Positions 21,078 through 32,418 of a stretch of 64,000 nt of DNA are shown in pieces. Each line of letters starts with the position of its first letter. Within the stretch, counting starts at the first letter, position 1. Made by a program: the position numbers and the translations under genes. Below the pieces are notes generated by a model. It did no database searches. It worked only from the letters and a program-made list of their open reading frames with translations, and was not told the origin of the DNA. Source of the stretch: Platerodrilus igneus (taxonomy: Eukaryota; Arthropoda; Insecta; Coleoptera; Lycidae). The DNA lies in NCBI GenBank assembly GCA_036346225.1, contig JARFIW010000999.1, positions 5,625,001-5,689,000 on the forward strand, given 5' to 3'.

Positions 21078-21493
21078 GAACTTCGTTCGTTTATGAAATC
21101 GATTTGTCGTCCGTCTGTCCGTCCGAGGCCTTTCTAATGGTCGGACATCAATGTGTGATACATCAATCGATTCAGCTCGGTGTCCTGAGCTTAAGTTTTG
21201 ATGTCAGTTGAAATCGGGCCACGGGGACGCCGTGCCCCCGCGATATTCCGTCGGGAAAATTAAAATTTCAAATAGGTCCAAAATTAATGTGCGATACATA
21301 TTTGGACTCCCCTAACATAGCTGAGTCGAAATATGGTACCCCCCACAAAATCTGACCACGGATACCCGACCCCCGGGAATGAATTTTATTTTATCTGAAT
21401 ACTTATAATTATTACAACATAATAATTTTAATTTTTTTAAATTGTTTTAAAGTAAGTCTACATTTGGAAGTTCGTTGCGACAATGCCTTGCAT
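21078..21493 (+). repeat. GC-rich interspersed repeat, copy B
   Basis: Second copy of the element at 16351-16774, with only scattered differences, including a shorter CCGTCTGT run and an extra GACCC. TTCAAC lies at both borders, as in copy A. High identity between the two suggests recent spread. Confidence 0.7.
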
Positions 21494-22886
21494 GTTCAAC
21501 TTGTTTTATTTGACAAACTACTGTAAGGATATATTGATGTTGCCGTATTGCTAAAAACAAAACCAGTTTTTTAATAGCTTTAGCTAAATTCAGAACTGTT
21601 AACTTTGTAGATGCTTTTACGTCGTCCTAATATTGTACGAACTTTTTTTAAATATAACTATAATTGATAGTTCATTCTTACGATATATTTCTACACAAAC
21701 TAATCGTTGTTGAACGTGAAATGTATTTTTACTTGGTATGCCTTGCTACATTAAAACCTATGGCGTGTTTGATACATGATCAGAGTCTCTAAAAACGTTC
21801 ATATACATATACACCATAGCAAAAATTAGTAGTGTATTTAAATGAAAAACACATTTTCAACATTTGGCAACGCAGTCGGCAGCTGACGTATAACGTCATA
21901 GCCTTAATTCGTCGGATCAAGTATAGAGTAGATTTGAATAAGAAGAGCCGGTACGTCATCACGTGTCAGATTATTCGATTGCGTATAAATAGGTGTATAC
22001 GTTCAGCATTTTAGTGACGTAGGTAATTTGATGTTAAATGTAAATTGACATTTGTCACTTTGACATTCTATAAATACTCCCTGTATGTTTGTTGTGGTTT
22101 GTTTACCATTTTTCTTAATCTTCTATAGTTTTTAAAATTATCTTTATTTATGTTTCGATCCATGACCTAGGATCGTTGTCAAAATAATAAAAACTTCAAG
22201 TTTGACATTTATGACATAAATTGAAGGTGACCTTGATTTATTAATCTTTGATTTGAATACATTAGGTGAAAATTTTAAAGATTAAAAGAATAATTGCCTT
22301 CAATTTGTGTTGCGGCCTGGGACCGACTGTTTAGGTAGTCAAAACGCTTAACGTGAAATCAGCTGATTAATTTTTATTAGTAATTTCAAATAAATTCAAT
22401 AGTTTGAGGTTTGGAAAACATTTCTTAATATGTTTCTATTTATATGGTTGAGAGAATGGTTATTAGAGAAGTGTGTGATTACGTTACCGTAAGGCTTAAG
22501 CAGCTAATATTTATATTATATTATATATTCTATATTTATTTCTTACGTTTTCATAGTTTCCTTTCTGTTTCTTTTTGTTTTATGCCTTGCCTATTTGCCA
22601 TGTTAACTTAAACCACTAACAGAATGAAACTTGATTTTAGAATATTTACTCTATGGGAACCCTCAAATTATTAAATCCGCATCGTCACTGACTTTCAAGG
22701 TTTGCGCATACGGCAAATGATGTACAGGCCCTTCTTAAATAATTCGACTATAGCTATCAATAATTTTAAAATAAGTCTGTACCAGGCCGCTAGAGGCCCC
22801 CTACATGTGATTTTTCAATACTCCACCTGAAGGTACTACATTTGCCAGAAAGCGAGTTTTTTTTACCTAAAAAATGTTGAATTTTG
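21494..22886. other. No gene recognised
   Basis: AT-rich sequence. The open frame at 21832-22014 has no recognisable domain. TATCAATAATTTTAAA..AAGT..GTA.CAGGCC at about 22757-22790 recurs near 24030-24070, so part of this stretch belongs to a local repeat. Confidence 0.5.
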
Positions 22887-23625
22887 CCGAACCCTGTTAC
22901 ATGCTCAAAATCGGCTATGTATCATGTTCAGTTTAAGTATAAATTTGTGAGTGAATTCCCGCCATTGTTTTTAAAATAGACTTGTTCATTTCCGTCATTT
23001 CGGACAGTTGCGTTTGCGCAAAAGAAATGCACTAACGCGGAGTGATGGCGCAAGTGCGCGGTGTGTGACACGACATTATTAGCCAACGAGACGTCGTACG
23101 GTGACGTTTGCCTGTGTCTTTTTTTGTCTTTTCTCTTTTAGAATGTAGTTTTTTTCCTTATCTTGCTTTACCGTTCCTTACCTGGTTGTTCCTTCGTCCT
23201 ACCTACAAACAAAGAAGAGGGAAGACGTTAAATCTGTAAATACTCCCTGTATGTTTGGTGTGGTTTGTTTAACATTCTTCTTAAGTTTAATTCCCAAAGA
23301 AGCTTAAGAAGAACGTTAAATCTGGTTTCAACGAGGATATGACGTAACCCACACCAAACAACTCTCAACAAACAAGGTACCCGGAGCTTAGCATGGTCCT
23401 GCACAAGGATGACACGCAAAATCGTAAAGCGTTCTACGTTTTTAAGTGAGTACTTTTTATCTTTTTAAGGTGCAACTTGTATCGTTGTAAACGAATTTGG
23501 CATGTGATACAATTTGACACATAATTATGTCGTAATATCTTTGTTGTGCAACAATGTGAACGTGGATAGTACCCGTGTTGCCAACTGTGGTAGTCGCTCT
23601 GAACACACGACGCGGGGTTATAACA
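22887..23625 (+). repeat. LTR-like repeat, TGTTACAT family, copy 2
   Basis: Begins TGTTACATGC and runs to about GCGGGGTTATAACA. It shares with copy 1 the GTTGCGTTTGCGCAAAAGAA, CGTCGTACGGTGACGTTTGCC and GTACTTTTTATCTTTTTAAGG blocks. It also contains an internal partial repeat near 23235-23300. No coding capacity was found. Confidence 0.55.
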
Positions 23626-23729
23626 AGGTTATAACGAGGGTGTATTTTTGTAAAAAATGCTCGCTTAACATTTTTCAATCGGACCGTGTCTGGATTCGAA
23701 CCCGGGACCTGGGCCGTTGGAGGCCGCTA

Positions 23730-24180
23730 TAAACTCTGTTTAAGATCGTTTTTATAAAGAACAGGCCTTGGTTCGTCCGCCGAATCAGTGTAATATGATT
23801 AACAATCGATGACATTGCCAAGTATTAAAATTGTGTTCAGTATTTTAATATGAACTTCACGATATCATTTAGTCTTCTACTTACATCTACCTTGCTTAGG
23901 AAATCTCCACAGACCAACGGAGAGCATTGATTATTTTCGTTTCAGCTCAATTATATCTTAACGCATTACTTAACTCTCGCAGCGCCACCTAACGAGCAGT
24001 AATCCAACTACAAAAATAAGAAAAATTGGTTACTATCAATAATTTTAAACTAAGTTTGTATCAGGCCACCATAAACCTTGTTTAAGTTTGTTTATTATAA
24101 AGATGATTAACAATTGACGACATTGGCAAGTATTAAAATTGTGTTCAGTATTTTGGTATGAACTTTCACAATATCTGTTC
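23730..24180. repeat. Local direct duplication
   Basis: Two related modules of about 150 bp, at about 23730-23880 and 24070-24180. Both hold AGGCC..ATAAAC.TTGTTTAAG and then GATTAACAAT.GA.GACATTG.CAAGTATTAAAATTGTGTTCAGTATTTT..TATGAACTT. The intervening 190 bp repeats sequence also seen downstream of copy 1 near 20740-20880. Confidence 0.6.
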
Positions 24181-24702
24181 GTTGACTGAAGAATTGAGAA
24201 GATATTGAACTACTGTCAAATAAATCATATCTACTGGTTGTTCCTGGTTCATAGGTGGATACGCGTCGGTCTATCTCTGAAATACGATATTAGCTAATAT
24301 TTAATCATGGTAAAAGACGTACGTGCCATCTATAATCTGGAGGTAATTAGCTACATTTACTAAAATAAAGTATTCACGCTTTGATGGCTTGCAATTTTGA
24401 TTTTACTGTCATGGTGTGGCCAATCTATATCCGATTTTGTCGCTGCATTTTAGTATTAACACGATCTAAATAGATGGCGCCACAATTTTAACAACTATTA
24501 TTGATTGTCATTTATCTGACATTATTTTGACGTTTAGAATTGTTTATCTAACCGTAGCCTTATTTAAAGATTGTTTAATTCGAATTGCTGCATTTCAAAA
24601 AAATCATTGTGAATTATTATTTTGATAATCGACTTTCTAGAATATATCAAGGTGTGCGTTTACAAAAACTACAATTAGATTTACTTACTATTACATTAGT
24701 AC

Positions 24703-25760
24703 TGTTACGAACTACTATTAGGCAACCCGTCAAACACACAAGCTTCATAGCCCAAGTACATTCTTAAGGAATCAAGAATGTTCGAATACATACCAGAGTA
24801 TGATTCATCTATTTAATTCAGGGTATAAATACGACCACTGATGAAGCACAGAGTGAGTCAGTTGTTGCCCAGACGCCGACGAGGCAGCAACGTATTTGTG
24901 CCACCGCCTCCGGGCGATCAAAGGAGATCAGCGGAACGGTTACGTTCTGTGGGAGTTCTCCAGCTATGCGGGGTGCCGAGGAATGGGTACACAAGTGAAG
25001 TCGTCGGGGATGCACATCCGTCAGTCCTGTTCAGACGAGTTACCTGACGATGGAGTGGCCTGTGGCGAGTAGCCATCCTGTCAGTCGAAAACCACAGGCC
25101 AGTGGACCCAAGATCCGGATACTGTGTAGTTGGAGGACAACCAAGGGGAAGATCCGGGAAACTTCTCACCTAACCAAAACAAGAGGATTCCAGGAGCAGA
25201 TCTTTTGGAATCCAGATCTACATATATTTAAGAATATCAACTATAATCCACACAACAACTCACCAGAGGAAAAAACATCTACAAGCCGAAAAACTCTCGA
25301 GTTAAAAGGCATTATAGCGACGCTGAGAGCGTCGCGTCCAGCTAATGCACGGAGGCGGAGCACAGAGTTAGTCTATATCAAAATGTCGTATATAAATCAT
25401 ATCGTATACGTATAGTTAGTTGGTCATTACGTTCTGAAAGTTCTTTAGTAAATATAAATTTGTGTTATGTGAATGTGTATATTGTACCGCCAGCTTGTAG
25501 AATACATAAATAGACAAAAGTGTAACAAATAAATTATTGTAGTGTTTAGTGTTGTTCAGAACCTTTATGGTTAAGAATTTAGTTTAAGAAGATATTAATG
25601 CTTGTAAAGAACATTAATGTGATAGTGCTTCATTGTTGATTGGATTGAAACATTTATAAATAAGGCATATACCGTTAATTAGACTTGTGAACAGTGAGTA
25701 ATAAAGACTTGTTATTATTTATTTTAAATTGGGGATACGCGTTAATAGTAGCCCGCTACA
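24703..25760 (+). mobile_element. Solo LTR, 1058 bp, duplication GTAC
   Basis: Begins TGTTACGAACTACTATT and ends AGTAGCCCGCTACA, with GTAC at 24699-24702 and 25761-25764. A 4-bp duplication with TG..CA ends fits Ty3/gypsy-type elements. Downstream features include GTGAGTAATAAAGACTT, a probable polyadenylation region. The open frames at 24841-25415 lie inside the LTR and are not treated as genes. A shorter relative is at 12005-12551. Confidence 0.85.
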
Positions 25761-25764
25761 GTAC

Positions 25765-27192
25765 TGTTTTTGTAGATACTTATTTCACCATCAATGACTG
25801 TTATTACATACTGAAATTTAAAAGAAACTGATATCTTTAAGTTAAAGCTTGGTGTTTGTTTATATATTACTTTTTGTAGGGGAGATTCGTGTTTATTAGT
25901 TTTTGTAACAAACAGTAGAATAATGGATTACATATTTTTATCTGAATGGATTATGGATATGCTCTCTACTAAGTGAGGGGTTGTAGAAATAAGATTGCCA
26001 CTAGACATAGATTTTCAAATCTTGTTAAGAATGAAATACGTTTTGATGATTGCTTTTTTTTTTTAATTTGTATGTCGATGGCCCGTGTTTTGTTGTTTTT
26101 GTCAATAGTACCTGATTTCAGTTTTTCTTTAACTATAATATGCAATAAGTTAATAATATATTTTGGTAAAATGTTCTGTTTATTTCATTTCTTAAAATGC
26201 ATATATGAAGTACTAGTTTATATTTTTAATTTTATTAATTTGGCCTATATACATACGTAAGGTATGTATATAGTTCATTTTAGTAAAATATGGAAATATA
26301 AATTTTTCTTATTGTCTATGTGAGTAGGCAGACGTTTACATGGTCGTTCGAGTTAAACACGCACGTAATGTAGATTTTTAATAATTAGTTTCAATCGTTG
26401 ATTAATCAATTAACGGTTCAATGTAGTAGAAACGCTTCAGACAAATCTATTAACATTAAAATTGATTGGACAGTATTGAGAATGAGTCAATACCTTAATT
26501 ATAAATTACAGCTTAGTAATTTAGTTTAACATTGGATCAGTTAGGACACCGAAATAAACGGTACAACCTGAATTCTACCAATAAAATTAAAAATATGAAA
26601 TGCTGCAGTTAGAAGTATGAAATGGTTGATAACGTAAATAATCGCTACCAACCTGTGGATGCAGAGAATAATATAATTTTAATCGCTTGAATTGTAAGAT
26701 CTTATTTGTATAATCTTGTTTAATAGAAACTACAAGATGTATTTACAGAAGGCGACTCTTAAGATTAGTCATTTATGCTTAATATTGCATCTATATACGT
26801 ATAGCTTAAACTCACAATGAATAAACTTGCTTTATAGTAATTAACAGTTGGATTTACTTTATTTAGAATATATTTTACAAGTTTTAGTAATATATTATGA
26901 AATTTTAACACTAGAACCAATAACATGATAGGAGATTCCCTGTGTAACGTTGAATATTTTCAATCTTTTTAATTATACTTGTGCTTGCAATTATCTCCTC
27001 GGATAATTTAAACTGATAAGATGTGACAGTTGAACTTGTCAATTATTTGTGGTTAGTGGTTAAAGATTATGTGTATTTTAAAGTTTAGTTTACAAGACAT
27101 TTGAATAATATTATATGCAATGTATATTTTATTTAAGAGTTTTCGTACACTATTAATCAAGTTTTGAAAGTACTTAATACTTGCATCTAACC
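25765..27192. other. Upstream region of YIPF6, no other gene seen
   Basis: AT-rich intergenic sequence that includes the YIPF6 promoter and 5' UTR. I see no clear TATA box or initiator that decides the transcription start. The open frame at 25973-26260 is T-rich and hydrophobic without a recognisable domain. Confidence 0.5.
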
Positions 27193-28179
27193 ATGGCTAT
27201 GACAGAAACGCGTTTGGAGGTAAGCATACTTGTTTTGTCAATACTTTCTATCAACATTACATGAATTTACTTCTTGTTCAATTTTGTAGATGTTTGATGA
27301 AATACCAGGTAGAGTTGAAGGACAAATGAACATGCCAGGTACTCAAAACAGTAATAATTTGGGTCAACCAGATTTCAATACATTAGATGAACCCATAAGA
27401 GATACTTTTGTAAGTAGTATTTGCTTTGTTCGTATCACATATTTATTCTGTAGACACGAGACCTTAAAGCTGTTGGAGTAAAATTCCTACATGTTCTATT
27501 TCCTAAAGAAAAGAAAACTCTGCTGAGGGATTGTAAGTATTTATATTGTGAAAAGGTGACTGATAATATTCGTTGCATATTCTAGGGGACCTATGGGGAC
27601 CTTTACTACTATGTACTTTCATGGCTGTGTAAGTAATACAAACTTTTATGTGAAATTTATAACTGCTGTATTTAAGAATGTTACAAGGTTCAGATCGTGC
27701 AAACAATTCCCATGATGGAGGACCAGAATTTGCTGAAGTGTTTGTTATTGTATGGATTGGTGCTATGGTAGTTACTATTAATTCTAAATTACTAGGTGGA
27801 AATATGTAAGATTCAAAAGTAACGAATGCCGAATTTTATGTATTTTGTTTACAGATCGTTCTTCCAGAGTGTGTGTGTTCTAGGTTATTGTTTATTACCA
27901 ACTACGATTGCTTTAATAATATGCCGAGTAATTTTAATAACTACACAAACGTACATTCTATTCTTTTTGCGCTTTTTTATTTCGATGTCTGGTTTTGGCT
28001 GGGCTACTTATGGTAGGTACTTTGTGATTATGTTGGTTTTAAATGATTTAGTTATTCTAGCATCTATTGTCTTTCTTGGAGACAGCCAAAAGCCAGGACG
28101 AAAAGGTCTTGCCGTTTATCCAATTTTTCTGTTTTATTTCATTATATCATGGTTAGTTATATCGCATAATAATACGTAA
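27193..28179 (+). CDS. YIPF6: YIPF6, Yip1-family Golgi membrane protein
   Basis: A complete seven-exon gene. Exons: 27193-27219, 27290-27409, 27454-27532, 27586-27628, 27677-27805, 27855-28012 and 28061-28179. All introns are short (44-70 nt) with GT..AG borders and matching phases; the exons total 675 nt, giving 224 residues plus TAA. The start ATG sits in an ACCATGG context. The N-terminal cytosolic part contains LDEPIRDTF, followed by RDLKAVGVKFLHVLFP and RDWDLWGPL. Further blocks are DGGPEFAEVFVIVW, NSKLLGGNI, FFQSVCVLGYCLLP and LAVYPIFLFYFIISW, in the order of vertebrate YIPF6. Four to five hydrophobic segments in the C-terminal two thirds fit the Yip1 fold. Known relatives sit in Golgi membranes and bind Rab GTPases or coat factors; that role is inferred here. 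There is no sign of decay. Confidence 0.95.
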
Positions 28180-28984
28180 TTGTATTTTTTTAAATTCAAT
28201 GCTTTGTGTTCTAAATGTGATTTGTATGTGTAAATGAATATATGTATTATAGTCATGAGATTGAATTTAAATACTTTATGATACCTTATCAACCATAGGA
28301 CTAAAGGAATTGAAGTTCCCATATTCATGTGTGCTGTATCTAGACATTTACTGTAAATTGCATGCGATATAATTGGATTGTTGTCAGTAACTGGTGCAGT
28401 ATCGATAAGTATTTACACAAACAGATTTACGTGTAGCCGCTTGTTTGAAGTGCAGTTTCATTTGTTTGAGGTAGGTATGGTACAGCGTAGAGAGGAGTAA
28501 AATATATGATAGAAACCTGTACCAAATATTTTATGCTTTTATCAATTAACCAAGAAAAAAATATTTGATAGCGTATAAGATCAATTGGGGTTAATATAAT
28601 ACAGCAAAATAAAATGGGGCTCATGTAATACTCCTTTAAATGATACTTATGCAATGTAAAAATACAAGACTTGATGTACTTTGTTATTTGTTCAAGACGA
28701 AAGATTCTAGTTCATGGAAATTTAATCGTTTTATGCAGAAAGATTTAAAAAGATATCAATTCTGCTATGACACTTACTTGTTCATGTTTGTGGGGCTAAT
28801 ATGATACGGCTGAAGGGGCTAAATATCATACGATTGATGAGATTATTTGGATCACTATTGACACAGTCCCTACTAAAAATTAATAATTATACCTACGGTT
28901 TTCTGTTGTTTTAAATCACAAGTTTTTTCTACAGTTTGAATAACCAAGGGAACACATTGTGACCTCGGTGTTGTTATGTTGTAG
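28180..28984. other. Downstream region of YIPF6
   Basis: AT-rich sequence that should contain the YIPF6 3' UTR. I did not identify a confident polyadenylation signal. No coding pattern is seen in the short open frames at 28134-28654. Confidence 0.5.
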
Positions 28985-29616
28985 TAGTGATGGGTAATGC
29001 AGCGCTGCATTGCATTATTGCGCTGAAGCAGTGGAGTGCATTACATAAGTTGACGCATTAGAGTGAAGGGTTATGACACATTAACGCAATCGCAATGTCG
29101 CTTACGCAGTTTGTTTGCGTTTATATTTTTTGATATTATGTAAAACTTTCTGCTGCGTTATAGTTGTAAAATGATACTTCAGTTATTCTGGTGAAACGTA
29201 TGTTTAAATCGCCAAACAAAACAGTTTGACATTAAATTTTAAAAATGATATGTAATATATAAACAATACGTCGTCTTTATTGATTTTTATTGTATAAATT
29301 TAAAACAAAAACTTAATTAAACGTTATGATATATATTTCTTAAAAAAGTAAGAAACGTTTTTCAAAACACAATAACTGCAAAATAAATAAAAATATGAAA
29401 ACATATTAATAAAACAAAAATAAACTCAGTCACTGTTCTTTAAATTGTAATTTAAAAAACCACTGCGAAATTTTATTAGATTTGTCTTTCGTGCTTTTCA
29501 TTGGCTGTTTGTCCGGTGTAAGAAAATATTCTCTCGCACGGTACCGAAGTCGCCATAATACAGAGTCTTGTCTTAACCATTTGGTATAACCGTGGATAGA
29601 TATGTTTGTGTTGATT
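28985..29616 (-). pseudogene. hAT transposase, C-terminal dimerisation part
   Basis: The minus strand from 29616 leftwards encodes HIYPRLYQMVKTRL, then IMATSVPCERIFS, then GQTANEKHERQ: the conserved C-terminal dimerisation block of hAT transposases (ATSVPSERVFS pattern). Two stops follow after RQI. It continues the hAT gene at 32419-33965, from which it is separated by a 2.8-kb LINE. The far-left TAGTGATGGGTAATGC at 28985 looks like a hAT terminal inverted repeat, and ATGCAGCGCTGCAT just inside it is palindromic. The matching right terminus was not found. Confidence 0.8.
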
Positions 29617-32418
29617 CATTTTCATTTTATTTATTCAATTTATACAATTGGGCAAACACTCATTTGCATGTATAAATTACGTTATAATACCTAGCTTACA
29701 TAAATTACTACAATAATCACAAAAACACCAAAACAATAATACGAGGCAACACTATTAAGTTAAGCTGTCTTGTACCTGATGTTGCAAGTGTCACCGCCTG
29801 ATTCATCTTTATGGATGAATTTTGACAAAAGAGGGAACGGAGTTAGAGGTAAGTAAGTAGGTGGGAAATAACAAAGTGGGTTAGTGGATGTGGATTTGGA
29901 GTTGGTGTGTATTAGACTGTGTAAGGAATTCGTTCATAGAGTATGGCTCGATAACCGTAAGGTAGGCTTTCAGGGCCTTACTGAATGGTTTATATGGATA
30001 TCTAATTGGGTCGATTTTTAGCCGGTTTAGTAGTTTTAAAGCACAGTAAACAGGGGATCTTTGCGTAGACGTGCGCTCGTAAGCTGGTAAAGTAAATGGT
30101 CGAAAGCGAGTGTTATATGCATGCTGTGGTCTATATAGTTCAATCAATTGTGGTTGTTTATGAATCTATGTCAACAGCGATAAAATATATACAGCAGGAG
30201 CAGTGAGAATATCTAACTTTTTGAAATTTCCTCTACAGCTACTGAGAGGTGCCTGCTTGCAGCTGATCCGGACTGCCTTTTTCTGCAATATAAAGACGTT
30301 ATACATGGCGCTTGAGGAAGTACCACACACAAGGATCCTATAAGAGATATGACTGAATATTAAGGCGTAATAGGTGGAATTAATCACCAACGTGGAACAG
30401 AATTGTACAATTTTACGTAATATAAAGCAGGATATTGATAATTTTTTGCAGATGTGTTCGGCATGAGCCGACCAGGTCAATGAAGCATCGATGATAAATC
30501 CTAAAAAGTTTACTTTACCTTCAATTGGAATTAACGAACCATTAAAGCTTACCGAAGGAGGCAGGGTGATTTGAGACTTTGCAGATCGAAATACCATAAA
30601 TTCCGTTTTCAGCATGTTTAGGCTCAGTTTATTGAGAGTAAGTCATTGCTTAGCTAGAGTTAATTTATTTTGGGCCGATGCTACTGTGTTGTGCCAGTTA
30701 GCCGAGATAGATTTTGTAAGCACAGTAGTGTCATCTGCTTATTTAATGCAGATAGTATCGTTGGATGATAGCAAGGGAGTCAAGTCCTTAATGTAAATTA
30801 AAACAGGAGTGGTCCCAAGACACTGCCTTGGGGTACTCCGATACTAACAGGCACGGAACGGGAACGCACTGTAGTAGTCCCATCACAACTTACAATTTCC
30901 CCAGACTGAGTTCTGTTTGATAGATAGTTACAGAGTAGATTGAGAGGGACACCTCGGATTCCTATATGTGTCAGTTTGTCGAGAAGAATGGAATGACAGA
31001 CACTGTTGAAAGCCTTAGCAATATCAATTAACCAGGCAGTAACAAATTCACCTTTATCGATAGAATTACTTACAAAAAGGGATAGGTCTACTAGAGCTGT
31101 CTGGGTAGATTTTTTAGGGAGAAATCCATGTTGGGATTTGTCAATAATTTTATGTTTTATTAAGAATTTAGATAGTCTAATAGTGATTATTGTTTCAATT
31201 ATTTTATTAAAAATTTACAGAAAACTAATTGGTCTATAGTTACCCGGATCGGTGGGAGTACCTTTTTTGCATAACGGTTTTACTAAAGCTAACTTAAGTT
31301 TCGAAGGGAATGTGCCTGTCATAAAAGAACTGTTAATAATATTACGTATAGGAAAGGCAATTTCCGCTATTACCCCTTTAACTAACCATGGGGGTATTCC
31401 GTCAATCCCGGGTGAGTTTTTATGTTTAAACTTGGAGACTACATAAATAATTTCGTCTTCATCAGTTGGGAATAGAACAAAGAATGATGTTGTAGCGTTG
31501 GGGCACTTATTAACACATGAACCTATAATAGAGGGTTGGGAGGGGTTATGAGTAGGAGAGGTATCTAAAAAGAATAAATTTAGTTCAGTGGCTATACGAG
31601 CTGGATCAGTAATGGAACGGTTTCTGATAATTAGTTCGGTGATGCTCTTGGAAGATGGTTCAATACAATGTTCTTTGTTTATTATATTCCAGCAAGTTTT
31701 CATGATATCTGAATTACTGAGATATCTGTTGTTAAGTTCTTTTTTTTCTTTGCATATCAGAAATTTTAGTTTTTTTTTAAGTAGGTCAGTGAGCTGTTAG
31801 AGGTGTTTTCCGAAGATCTTAGAAGATTTATTTGGTCATAAATTAAACTTATCTCGGGGTTTATCCATTGGTTTTTTTTAGGTTTATTACAAACAACTTT
31901 TATCTGGTTTAGGGGGAAATGAGTATTAAAGAGCCTTGAATAGATATTTAAAAAGTTATTGTATTTAACGTCTGTATTATAGGGTTCACTCACCTCGTTC
32001 CAGACCTGACTAGATAGACTATTTTTAAATGCTTCTAAAGTTCCCGGATCTTTTAGATTGCTATGAATTGTTTTTATAGTCGTTTTTTTACTGTTGGTTG
32101 TCAATATGACCTTAACCTTTATTAGGAGAGCACAATAGTCCGAAAAGAATACTGGTACAACAGTTTTATTCGAGATGGACTCAGAATGAAAGGTTGAAGC
32201 GATGTTATCTATGCCAGAGCTAGATCGATTAGTTATGCGAGTAGCTACATTAAAGCATGTGTATAATCCATAGGTGGATAAAACGTTTAAAAGTGAGCGA
32301 GAGTCGCAACTATTAACAATTAAGTCAATGTTGAAATCTGAAGTCAGTATAAATTGTCAAAATTTTGAATAGCTTTATTTAAGATGAGATCTAGGAGAAT
32401 GAGAAACTCTTTAACTGA
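29617..32418 (-). mobile_element. Jockey/CR1-type LINE inserted in hAT
   Basis: A 5'-truncated LINE on the minus strand. The endonuclease C-terminus is at 32390-32110 (FNIDLIV, then TRITNRSSSGIDNI), and the linker is at 32104-31766. The RT start is at 31703-31215, with a KNSPGIDGIPPWLVK block and an NYRPISFL block; GVPQGSVLGPL can be read at about 30840-30800. The RT end lies at 30615-30166, and a C-terminal domain with TRFRPFTLPAYERTSTQRSP at 30147-29881. The 3' tail at 29617-29650 is T-rich on the plus strand (AATAAATAAAAT on the minus). Several frameshifts and stops make it inactive. The clade is uncertain between Jockey and CR1. Confidence 0.8.

Noticed and set aside
24841..25415. Two overlapping open frames (68 and 121 codons) with R/P/S-rich peptides
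   Set aside because: They lie wholly inside the solo LTR at 24703-25760, overlap a minus-strand frame of similar length and show no domain.
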